NCBI GenBank assembly: GCA_001629235.1
Contig: LUSA01000057.1
Location: 1 to 16,412 of the forward strand
Reading direction: 5' to 3'
Length of the DNA stretch: 16,412 bases
Origin: Marine group II euryarchaeote REDSEA-S43_B8
Lineage (GTDB): Archaea; Thermoplasmatota; Poseidoniia; Poseidoniales; Thalassarchaeaceae
Part shown: piece after piece, positions 7,212-13,900 of the stretch
How positions within the stretch are numbered: the first letter of the stretch is position 1
Layout: each line of letters starts with the position of its first letter
Notes under the pieces: model-generated
What the model saw: only the letters and a program-made list of their open reading frames with translations
Databases searched by the model: none
Told to the model about the DNA's origin: nothing
Program-made: the position numbers and the translations under genes

Positions 7212-7418
7212 ATGGCTAAGGAGAAGAAGGGCAGCGGCATTCAGCAGGCTGCAGGACTTATTCGCTACTTCGACGAGGAGTCAGAGGATGCCATACAGAT
7301 ATCCAAGGGCTCTGTTTACTTTGTCTGCGTCGTGTTCAGCATCGTAGTCTACCTCGCGAATGAGCCAACTCCGGACAACAACGTCTGGAAGTGGATGTGG
7401 GAAACTCTAGGATTCTAG
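7212..7418 (+). CDS. secG: Preprotein translocase subunit Sec61-beta (archaeal SecG)
   Basis: The small tail-anchored subunit of the archaeal SecYEbeta protein-conducting channel. The archaeal signature is clear: GSGIQQAAGLIRYFDEE at residues 7-23, then AIQISKGSV and one membrane helix at about 33-50. At 68 residues it is slightly long, because an unusual Trp-rich tail of about 18 residues (ending VWKWMWETLGF) follows the helix, whereas most archaeal homologues end soon after it. The ATG at 7212 has GGTG five bases upstream (7203-7206), a good archaeal binding site. It converges with the 7421-8173 gene, with 2 bases between the stops. Confidence 0.93.
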   Translation: MAKEKKGSGIQQAAGLIRYFDEESEDAIQISKGSVYFVCVVFSIVVYLANEPTPDNNVWKWMWETLGF

Positions 7419-7420
7419 TT

Positions 7421-8173
7421 CTACAGGAGTTCCCTCTCCATCACTCCCAGTTCCGAATTCGGATCTGCTCTCACTATGGCACTCGAAGCCCTGCTCAGTG
7501 CCCTATCTACTGCTGGGGCGTTCTTGTCCGCAAGCGCCTCCCTGGCCCTGTCTAGGTCATCATCTGCAGAGTCTAGTATCTCATCTCCTGACTCGTCAAT
7601 CCCTCTCATTCTGTGAATCGAGTCCTGTAGTCTGGAGATATCGTCGCTCATGCTTTCCCTCGCTACGGAGATTAGACCCTCCCAGCTGGAGGTGTGCTCC
7701 GACATCGTTCCGGATGTCGCTCTCTCGAATGCTCTGACTCGGACCGGCTCCCACGGGTTACGTCCTAGAGATGCAACGATGTCCATTGCGCATCTAGCTC
7801 TGGTCTGGAGGGGGCCTTCTATGACTATCTCATTCATGAAGCATTTTGCAAACAGTCCGAACCCCCAGTAGTGCCGGCCTGAGATAAACATCCTGACCTC
7901 TTCAGTCTCGCATACTAACTCCCACCTTTGTTCATCGACCCTCGGCATCTCTGTGAACTTCGGGGGACCGTGCGTCCCTAGAGATCTCAGAGCTGCCCTG
8001 GATACATCTCCCAGATACACCTTACCGAATGAGCCCCTGGCTCCGAACTGATGCATCATACCTCCTTCGTCGAAAGCCATTCTTGGATCGGAGTCACTCA
8101 CCTGTGCGAATAGTACTGAACGTTGCGGATGGACTCCCACTGGCCCGCTATCACCGGCCGCTACCTCTCCCAT
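7421..8173 (-). CDS. Hypothetical protein, 250 residues, helical C-terminus
   Basis: Not recognised. There is no signal peptide or membrane helix. Residues 1-160 look like a globular alpha/beta domain with several aromatic patches (RHYWGFGLFAKCF at about 100-112). Residues 160-250 are strongly helical and charged. A possible coiled coil at about 170-195 is followed by an acidic helix (DEILDSADDDLDRAREALAD) and an alanine/serine-rich helix. The start at 8173 is the first ATG of the frame; Met32 or Met39 are alternatives, since residues 1-30 have a loose composition. It converges with Sec61-beta and diverges from the small 8252 gene. Codon use matches the window, so it is probably a native lineage-specific gene. 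Confidence 0.7.
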   Translation of the reverse strand: MGEVAAGDSGPVGVHPQRSVLFAQVSDSDPRMAFDEGGMMHQFGARGSFGKVYLGDVSRAALRSLGTHGPPKFTEMPRVDEQRWELVCETEEVRMFISGRHYWGFGLFAKCFMNEIVIEGPLQTRARCAMDIVASLGRNPWEPVRVRAFERATSGTMSEHTSSWEGLISVARESMSDDISRLQDSIHRMRGIDESGDEILDSADDDLDRAREALADKNAPAVDRALSRASSAIVRADPNSELGVMERELL

Positions 8174-8251
8174 ATCAATCAGAAATAGCAGGGGCGATTC
8201 AAAGTTGCGTGTACGGTAATCGCTAAGTCCCTCCCATTCCAGTAACGAACT

Positions 8252-8446
8252 ATGCCACGCAGGAAGTATGGGAAGCTACAGAAGGTGGTCGAGAGGCCTC
8301 CTCCGGACAACTGTAGCAGGTGTAGGGCAGGGAAGCATTGTCCGATAGAGGGGCATCCGGGGTATCAGGAAGGGGCCAGTAGGCAGTGGAAGGGGCCAGG
8401 AGCAGTCTCAAAGCGTAGTAACAAGAAGAACCCTGCAAGAAGGTGA
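8252..8446 (+). CDS. Small basic protein with possible zinc site
   Basis: A 64-residue, very basic protein (about 17 Lys/Arg). CSRCRAGKHC at residues 21-30 with His35 gives Cys21, Cys24, His29, Cys30 and His35, a plausible single zinc-binding turn. The N-terminus (PRRKYGKLQK) and C-terminus (KRSNKKNPARR) are both positively charged tails, as in small nucleic-acid or ribosome-associated proteins. No family is recognised. No Shine-Dalgarno precedes the ATG, so it may be leaderless. AGG-rich codons and the lack of stops support coding. The frame on the other strand over the same bases is less convincing. It lies 31 bases upstream of the 8478 gene and is probably in one transcript with it. Confidence 0.6.
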   Translation: MPRRKYGKLQKVVERPPPDNCSRCRAGKHCPIEGHPGYQEGASRQWKGPGAVSKRSNKKNPARR

Positions 8447-8477
8447 GATTCAAGACTCACATCCCAACCCCGAATTG

Positions 8478-9566
8478 ATGCCCAATTCTTCTGTGCCTGA
8501 CTATTCCGGGCAGAACCTAGGGAGAATAAGATGTGTCGTGGATGTCGGGGAGAACTCAATCGAAATCGATCCCTACGTTGCCGACTTCTTCTTCGAACCA
8601 ATCTTCCTATCTGGTAGGTTTCCAGATCTGACCTGCACTGCCCAGGTATTGGGGCTCGATGGGGGCGAGGAACCTCTGGTGAATGTGGAGATAGTGTCTA
8701 AGAGAAGAGGTCAGAGGTACGATGCTCTTAGGATTACCAGCGAAGAGATTTTCTCGAAACCAAACAAGTTCTCTATTATTTTCGGATTTGATAGTGAGAG
8801 ACTGAAGGCTCCACTACAGTTGGAAGCAGAAGTAGAGGTTAGAAACGCAGGAACTCCAATAATTGCTAGAATCCACTCCGGGATGTCGGAGTCGTTCGAG
8901 GGAAACGTTAGCTCAAATCTCTCTGATGTAAGCTCTACTGTCCGAAAGGAGAGATCGATGACCTTCTGGGACTGGCCACTTAGCGACGCTAGGCTCGAGG
9001 TCAAGGCAGACCAGAGCTGGATTAGTGAGTTTGGAGAAATAGACGTGTTGCATAATGGAGGAGATGGAGGGGTCGGAGGCTCTGTGAGGCTCACAGATGA
9101 ATTCCAGGAGATCGATTTCAGTGCCGTGAGGCCTCTTATGCTTCCCAAGGACGGCTTCCCACGGGCCCCATATCACACATGTGCATCCATCATCATCAGA
9201 ATGGGAAGAGATGGGACTGAGATACCAGTCGTTAGCCATCTGGTAGACAGCAGACCGTCTAGAAGGGGCTCTTACGGAAAGATATCAGATTTGGATGATC
9301 GCGATGGTTGGCCGTACTTCCTCTGGAGGGGAATGCACTTCAAAGAGCAATCCAAGGAAGAGAAATTCCTAATCAAGAAGGGAAGACTATGGGAGGGCTT
9401 CACGTATCTGGACTCGGAGATCTCTGACACCATAAAGAGGGTCCAGCATGATCGCTACACCAGCGTCGTGCCCACCAGGGCCTGGTTCTCGTACAAGGAC
9501 GAGGAGTTCATTGTGAACTGGTTCCATTTGGATGAGTATGGTTGGAAGGTTAACTTCTCTGACTAG
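8478..9566 (+). CDS. Hypothetical protein, 362 residues
   Basis: Not recognised. A soluble protein without signal peptide or membrane segment. The first half (about 1-150) is rich in predicted beta strands with alternating hydrophobic residues (LTCTAQVLGL, KFSIIFGFD, LEAEVEVRNAG). The middle (about 160-220) is Gly/Asp rich (HNGGDGGVGGSVRL). The last third is rich in Trp, Phe and Tyr (WPYFLWRGMHF, TRAWFSYKDEEFIVNWFHLDEYGW). The frame extends one codon upstream to TTG 8475; ATG 8478 is preferred. Its stop overlaps the stop of the convergent recombinase gene by 4 bases (CTAG). Composition resembles the neighbours, with no sign of recent transfer. Confidence 0.72.
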   Translation: MPNSSVPDYSGQNLGRIRCVVDVGENSIEIDPYVADFFFEPIFLSGRFPDLTCTAQVLGLDGGEEPLVNVEIVSKRRGQRYDALRITSEEIFSKPNKFSIIFGFDSERLKAPLQLEAEVEVRNAGTPIIARIHSGMSESFEGNVSSNLSDVSSTVRKERSMTFWDWPLSDARLEVKADQSWISEFGEIDVLHNGGDGGVGGSVRLTDEFQEIDFSAVRPLMLPKDGFPRAPYHTCASIIIRMGRDGTEIPVVSHLVDSRPSRRGSYGKISDLDDRDGWPYFLWRGMHFKEQSKEEKFLIKKGRLWEGFTYLDSEISDTIKRVQHDRYTSVVPTRAWFSYKDEEFIVNWFHLDEYGWKVNFSD

Positions 9567-10414
9567 AGCTCGGTTGGAATTCTTCCCGGCTGCTCCTCTT
9601 CCTGATCTTGATCCCCTCCGTCTCCATTTGCATCTGACTCTAGTCCAGCTGATGGCGGACTCCTCTGGGCCCTGTGGTATATCTCTCTCAGTGTCTGGTC
9701 CCCTATCTCCAGGTACACCCTGGTGGTTGCAATACTCGAATGCCCGAGAAGCCTCTGGATAGTAACAAGGTCTGCTCCCCTCTCAAGTAGACCGGTAGCG
9801 AAGGTATGCCTCAGGGTATGGGGGCTAAGTCTGCTCTTCGGGATGTCCGCGGCATCTGCAAGCCTGTCCATCATCTTCTGTATAGACCGAGGGTTGATCC
9901 TACGTCCCCTGCTAGAAACGAACATGGCCCTTAGTCCCGTATCTTGGCTTTCCCTAATCCTACTCTCCCTTATTGGCTCCCATGATTCCAGGACATCAAC
10001 CGAGTTTTTCGTGAATAGGACGGTTCGGTCCTTCTCCCCCTTTCCTCCTATCACCAAAGCGGATAGGTCTTCCTTGTCTATGTCGTCGATATCTAGTGCG
10101 CAAAGCTCTGACACTCTTAGTCCGGTATCTAGCATCAGAGTCGATACTGGCATCGCCAAAGGGTCCTCGGACTCGCTGACTGCAATTCTGAGTCTATCCA
10201 ACTCCCTCCTGCCAAGAGTCTTCGGAAGCGATCTACTCCTTGATGGCCTTTGTATCCAGTCCGGAACTATGTGACCGAGCCATTTCAGTAGGTGAGTTAG
10301 GGCTGCTATCTTGGCATTAATCGTAGTTGGCTTGAGCTCCCCGAGTCCATTCATCCAAGCATCCATTCTGCCATTGTTAGGGTCAGCAAAGAGGTGGAAA
10401 TCTCTCACCGGCAT
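9563..10414 (-). CDS. XerC/XerD-type tyrosine recombinase (XerA-like)
   Basis: A site-specific recombinase of the phage integrase family. The SAM-like core-binding domain (LKPTTINAKIAALTHLLKWLG) is followed by the catalytic domain: Arg100 (TGLRVSEL), Lys125 (GGKGEKDR), His199 and Arg202 (SPHTLRHTFATGLLERG), His225 (LLGHSS) and the nucleophile Tyr234 (TTRVYLEI). All six are present. From ATG 10414 it is 283 residues, normal for Xer. The frame is open to GTG 10684, but the extra 90 residues are Cys-rich with CGC/CGT/CGG codons unlike the rest and run into rimK; GTG 10435 is another option. An acidic tail of about 30 residues follows the catalytic domain. Likely roles are chromosome dimer resolution or element integration. 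No dif site was identified here. Confidence 0.9.
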   Translation of the reverse strand: MPVRDFHLFADPNNGRMDAWMNGLGELKPTTINAKIAALTHLLKWLGHIVPDWIQRPSRSRSLPKTLGRRELDRLRIAVSESEDPLAMPVSTLMLDTGLRVSELCALDIDDIDKEDLSALVIGGKGEKDRTVLFTKNSVDVLESWEPIRESRIRESQDTGLRAMFVSSRGRRINPRSIQKMMDRLADAADIPKSRLSPHTLRHTFATGLLERGADLVTIQRLLGHSSIATTRVYLEIGDQTLREIYHRAQRSPPSAGLESDANGDGGDQDQEEEQPGRIPTEL

Positions 10415-10655
10415 TCTGGAAGACTCATCCCACACTAGGGTCCCATCTCCTGGAAGAGATGTAGTTGAAAACGTCCTTGCAGCGTCTCTTTGCTTCTCCC
10501 TTCTTTGTTCAACCCTTCTCGCCTCCAGCCGCGAACGGCGTGTGCATCCCTGTCCCGTAGGACGTAGGCAAGGAGGCGTATTGTGACTTGAATGCTTCTC
10601 TGCGCTATCGCACCTTGGGACGCATTGGGATAGTTGCGAAAAATAGCCGAGTGGC
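10415..10655. other. Gap between rimK and the recombinase gene, rich in hairpins
   Basis: About 240 bases with no convincing gene. The recombinase frame is open across it, but codon use and Cys content argue against translation. It contains TTTTTCGC on the minus strand (about 10635-10642), a possible T-rich terminator for rimK. It also holds a TGCG-CTAT-CGCA hairpin at 10601-10612, a near-repeat TCCCAATGCG/TCCCAAGGTGCG on the minus strand, and the branched structure at 10520-10578. Confidence 0.45.
10520..10578 (-). ncRNA. Candidate structured RNA: three-way junction with UNCG-type loops
   Basis: Read on the minus strand, CGCCTCC (10578-10572) pairs with GGAGGCG (10526-10520), closing a 59-base element. 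Inside, CCU-[AC bulge]-GUCC closes on GGAC-AGG over a UACG loop with a C-G closing pair, a member of the extra-stable UNCG class. A second hairpin GCCG-UUCG-CGGC follows. Linkers are about 3, 9 and 1 bases. Outside the closing stem UUCAA and UUGAA can also pair. The loops are UNCG type only on the minus strand, which suggests that strand is the RNA. It matches no RNA family that I recognise. It could be a leader of the recombinase mRNA or an independent RNA. Confidence 0.35.
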
Positions 10656-11606
10656 TTACAGAGCGTGCTCAGACTCGCTTTCACTGGAACCGACGGAGAA
10701 CGAACGCTCCTCGGAGATCTCAGAATTACTGGAATAGAGGTCGTTTAGGTGCTCTGCTACCTTCCCTGCTACGTTTACCTTAGTCGAACCCTCTATGCCC
10801 TCTAGTCCCGGGCTGGAGTTAACTTCCAGCACCAATGGGCCTCTGTCGGACTCGAGCATATCGACTCCCGCCACCTCGAGTCCTAGGGTTTCTGCGGAAA
10901 GGATAGCAATCCTCCTCTGCTCGTCCGTCAAATCTACTCCTGTAACAGACCCACCTAGGTGGAAGTTGGAGCGGAACTCGCTCCCATGCGCCTTGCGCCG
11001 CATCGATGCGACAACCTCCCCGCCAACAACCAGTGCCCGAACATCGCTACCATGGGACTCCTTGACGTATTCTTGCACCAGGGGCCTCATACCCCTCTCG
11101 AGCATCTGGAACACTAGTTGCCTGGCCTGCTGAGAGGAGTTTACCAGGAATACTCCAGAGCCATGGGTCCCCTCTGTCGACTTAACGACACATGGTGAAC
11201 CCCCCACTCTTCTTACTGCTCGATCCGTGTCCTCCCATGCCCCAACATGTGCTGTGATCGGAACTGGAACGCGAGCCTCGGCCATCATCTGGCAAGCAAC
11301 CAGCTTGTCTCTGCTTCTCAGAATGCCCTGACTTGAGTTCAGCACTATCACGCCGGTTTGCTCGAACTGCCTGACTATCGCTACACCTCTCCGAGTGATT
11401 GAATATCCAATCCTAGGTAGAACGGCCTCGCACTCTACGGGCCATCCCCTGTGGAAGACCCTCCCCCCATCTTCATCCACAACTATGGTTAGCGCAAGAG
11501 GATCGATGATGTCGACCATCCATCCTTCTCTCTCGGCCTCAGTTGCCAGCCTTCTGGTGCTGTACAGCTCGGGGCCCCTAGAGAGTAGCACTAGCCTTGG
11601 CTCCAT
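10656..11606 (-). CDS. rimK: RimK-family ATP-grasp ligase (bacterial-type)
   Basis: An ATP-grasp ligase that adds glutamate to an acceptor. From ATG 11606 it is 316 residues and aligns by eye along its whole length with E. coli RimK: LLSRGPELYSTRRL, LPRIGYSITRRGVAIVRQFE, SRDKLVACQMMAEARVPVP, VVKSTEGTHGSGVFLV, LVQEYVKESHGSDVRALVVG, FRSNFHLGGSV and LEVNSSPGLEGIE. These cover the preATP-grasp domain, nucleotide loops and Mg-binding residues. E. coli RimK glutamylates ribosomal protein S6, which archaea lack, so the target here is unknown. Alternatives in archaea are MptN/CofF (coenzyme tails) and LysX (LysW modification). A Ser/Glu-rich tail of about 25 residues is added. The frame opens upstream to GTG 11732, but those 42 residues do not fit the family. 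Confidence 0.88.
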   Translation of the reverse strand: MEPRLVLLSRGPELYSTRRLATEAEREGWMVDIIDPLALTIVVDEDGGRVFHRGWPVECEAVLPRIGYSITRRGVAIVRQFEQTGVIVLNSSQGILRSRDKLVACQMMAEARVPVPITAHVGAWEDTDRAVRRVGGSPCVVKSTEGTHGSGVFLVNSSQQARQLVFQMLERGMRPLVQEYVKESHGSDVRALVVGGEVVASMRRKAHGSEFRSNFHLGGSVTGVDLTDEQRRIAILSAETLGLEVAGVDMLESDRGPLVLEVNSSPGLEGIEGSTKVNVAGKVAEHLNDLYSSNSEISEERSFSVGSSESESEHAL

Positions 11607-11663
11607 GTCCTGCGCCGCCCAAGAGACCGTCTTCAACCCTTTCCTTCGGGAACACGCCACTCT

Positions 11664-11690
11664 ATTGTGAGTATGCATTGTGAGACTCAC
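11664..11690. promoter_or_regulatory. Direct repeat plus palindrome between rimK and the SAP gene
   Basis: ATTGTGAG occurs at 11664-11671 and 11677-11684 (13-base period). The second copy runs into GTGAG-A-CTCAC (11680-11690), a perfect inverted repeat. The cluster lies between two divergent genes, 58 bases before rimK and 48 before the SAP gene, where a shared regulator could act. Confidence 0.3.
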
Positions 11691-11737
11691 GAAGTCGGAG
11701 AGATTGAAAGCCTCAGGGTGGGACTGAGTCACAGAGC

Positions 11738-13831
11738 ATGTCCGAAGACGATTCGATTGACAGAGAGTCGCTTACCTCGAACACGGTTGCGAAGCTTAGG
11801 GAAATCTGCAAGAAGCGGGGACTCCTTGTCTCGGGAAAGAAATCGGAATTAGTAGATAGAATACTTGAGGATGCAGGAGTGGTTGAGGAGCCAGTTGAAA
11901 CATCCGAAGAAGATGATTGGGACGAAGGCGATGCTCTCGTCATGGATGATGATCCCGATGATACAAGAGAAAAGGTAGAACAGGTCATCTCTAAAATCGA
12001 GAATGTCGTAGAAGCCGAGGTGGTCGAGGCAGAGGTATTGCCAGCAGAATCTAATGAGTTCCAAGAGGATGAAGTGCCGGCAGTAGTCTCAGAGGACGAC
12101 CAACCTTCATTGGTCATCTCGATGCCTTCAATTTCTTCATTGGGAGACAGATGGAAGGCTCTAGCAGCGGTGATAGTTGTGGTCATACTGGTCGGGGCTG
12201 CAACTACAGTTTTCCTACAACGCAGCTCTGGTTTCGAAGTAGCTAAGCTGAGGTATGGGGATAGGATGGAGTTCCAGGTAATTGACTCCAGCATAAGCAT
12301 AGATGGAGAGGAGATGCTCTCTGTTGTGAGGGACTCTACGGGAGGGATTCTGGAACCAGCCTGTGGAGAGGTATCGATGGATATGGATGGAACTGGCTCA
12401 GTCTCAGTAACCGAAGGGCCCAATTCGGGAGCCGTAGAAACTACTGATAGCCTAGGAAGAACAGGCTTCTTGGCGGCCGAGAAGGGAATAAGCCTCGAGT
12501 TGGACGTTGACTTCGAGGGAAGGACATGGAGGGACGATGCTAACACAGACTGTGGTAATATCCGATGGGTAATGTCTGGAAACGATCTGAGTATGGAGTC
12601 AACCAGCTGGGTTGAGTTGGAGAAGACTGAGGTAAAGAGGACTGACACCTCCATCTCGTTCAGTGATGTGGACTCGGTAACAACGAATGCCAGGACCGTG
12701 ACTTACGACTCGGAGGGACTAGGTGGATTAGGCGCACTCTTGCCTACCCTTTCTTTCCCACTGACTCCCATTGAGCTACACGACTTTTTTGGAGAAGCTG
12801 TGATCAAGGAGGGAGCTAGATCCTCTGATCCGGATCTAGGTTGGAATTCCGATTGGAAATGGGAGGTGAAGAAGGAGTTCAGAGACGATACTCACGGTCT
12901 GGTATACCCGGTTTATCTCGTTCATGAGGAAATAGGGAGGTGCTATGGACATGCTACAATTCTACTACACTTGCAGGATGGGAGCCCTTGGCCCGTTAAG
13001 CAGGTTGCAGACATAAGACTGGATAAGGACCTCCAGACAAATGATTGTGACTTCCTAGTTAGCACTCTTTCCGATGAACTCCTACCCGAAGGAACTCTCA
13101 GTATCAGCATGACCTACTCGAGTATTTCTTTGTCCACTGGTAGCAGTGAAGTCGATTGGGAGAGGAACTACCTCGGGAGTCCCAATGATGGAGAGGACAG
13201 GCCTGGCACCTCAACTAAGAGGAACTGGGTAGACTCCATGTGGGATGATACAGAAATCAGACAGTTCGATATGGAAGAGGCAGTATCTTGCCTCAAATCG
13301 AGATATCCGGATTCGCAGGCAACCCTGGCGCTAGAATCCGGAGGATACATCTGGAGAGCATCCTGGTCCAGGCCTACTTCAGAACCGCAGTGGAACATGT
13401 CTTGGGTTGACGAGGATGATGACTCCGGTTGGTTGGTACTTCAGAGATCATCTGAAGGCTGCGAGATGCTATCAACGGGATCAAATGATAGGGGTGAAGT
13501 TACTTGGAATAGAGACTCTATACCCAGTACTCAGACCCTCTCTTTACTGGAATCGAGGATTCTAGACTCTGAGAGATATCCCGACCTGTCTCCGTACGTA
13601 CAGTCCGGAGAATCTTGGAATCTTCAAGCACAGGTTGGTTACAGACTATCTGTCACAGAGGATAATGAGGTTCTGAGCCTCCTTCCTGGCGACTTGGGAG
13701 ATGGTAAGGTAACCATGACCGCAGTTAGGGAATGGGAAGAAGAAGGACGAGAAAAGTCAGTTGATTTGGCCATGGACTCTGAGACCGGAGAGATGGTCAT
13801 ATGGTGGCTCATCGACAGTCCTAGCGAGTGA
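11738..13831 (+). CDS. SAP-domain single-pass membrane protein
   Basis: A 697-residue protein with four parts. Residues 11-44 form a SAP helix-extension-helix motif (NTVAKLREICKKRGLLVSG, then KSELVDRIL), a fold usually used for DNA or chromatin binding. Residues 45-125 are a very acidic linker. Residues 141-160 (ALAAVIVVVILVGAATTVFL) are the only membrane helix. Residues 165-697 are a large, mostly beta, Trp- and Asp-rich domain with at least six Cys and no family that I recognise. With no N-terminal signal, the expected topology is SAP and linker in the cytoplasm and the large domain outside. The gene starts a same-strand run with parA and the EamA gene; 69 bases separate it from parA. The SAP call is fairly strong; DNA tethering is inference. 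Confidence 0.82.
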   Translation: MSEDDSIDRESLTSNTVAKLREICKKRGLLVSGKKSELVDRILEDAGVVEEPVETSEEDDWDEGDALVMDDDPDDTREKVEQVISKIENVVEAEVVEAEVLPAESNEFQEDEVPAVVSEDDQPSLVISMPSISSLGDRWKALAAVIVVVILVGAATTVFLQRSSGFEVAKLRYGDRMEFQVIDSSISIDGEEMLSVVRDSTGGILEPACGEVSMDMDGTGSVSVTEGPNSGAVETTDSLGRTGFLAAEKGISLELDVDFEGRTWRDDANTDCGNIRWVMSGNDLSMESTSWVELEKTEVKRTDTSISFSDVDSVTTNARTVTYDSEGLGGLGALLPTLSFPLTPIELHDFFGEAVIKEGARSSDPDLGWNSDWKWEVKKEFRDDTHGLVYPVYLVHEEIGRCYGHATILLHLQDGSPWPVKQVADIRLDKDLQTNDCDFLVSTLSDELLPEGTLSISMTYSSISLSTGSSEVDWERNYLGSPNDGEDRPGTSTKRNWVDSMWDDTEIRQFDMEEAVSCLKSRYPDSQATLALESGGYIWRASWSRPTSEPQWNMSWVDEDDDSGWLVLQRSSEGCEMLSTGSNDRGEVTWNRDSIPSTQTLSLLESRILDSERYPDLSPYVQSGESWNLQAQVGYRLSVTEDNEVLSLLPGDLGDGKVTMTAVREWEEEGREKSVDLAMDSETGEMVIWWLIDSPSE

Positions 13832-13861
13832 TAAAAAACACCATTACAGGCCCACTGGCAA

Positions 13862-13874
13862 GCGTCATATTCAA
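13862..13874 (+). promoter_or_regulatory. TATA-like element upstream of parA
   Basis: GTCATATTCAAC contains CATATTC at about 13865-13871, 30-36 bases before ATG 13901. A start site about 25 bases downstream gives a leader of under 10 bases, so parA could be nearly leaderless and separately transcribed from the SAP gene. No Shine-Dalgarno is seen before this ATG, consistent with that idea. Low confidence. Confidence 0.3.
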
Positions 13875-13900
13875 CACATCATTGACTGCCGTTGCCCTAG

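Noticed and set aside
8250..8453. 67-codon minus-strand frame opposite the small basic protein
   Set aside because: Composition (Ser/Pro/Tyr/Cys) is typical of an antisense shadow; the plus-strand frame has native AGG/AAG codon use and a Cys/His cluster.
10643..10690. tRNA-Leu/Ser-like stretch GCCGAGTGGCTTACAGAGCG
   Set aside because: It resembles a class II tRNA D-arm, but no T-loop GTTCRA and no matching acceptor 3' strand follow within 100 bases, and it overlaps the end of rimK.
10656..11606. LysX or MptN/CofF as the first choice for the ATP-grasp protein
   Set aside because: The motifs track E. coli RimK almost along the full length, and no lysW, F420 or methanopterin genes are nearby; kept only as alternatives.
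11713..12654. Long open frame (313 codons) on the minus strand opposite the SAP gene
   Set aside because: Ser/Thr-rich low-complexity product without any motif; it mirrors the acidic codons of the clear SAP-membrane protein on the plus strand.
13832..13845. Terminator after the SAP gene (TGATAAAAAACACC)
   Set aside because: The run is of A on the coding strand; archaeal termination needs T-runs, and no hairpin precedes it.
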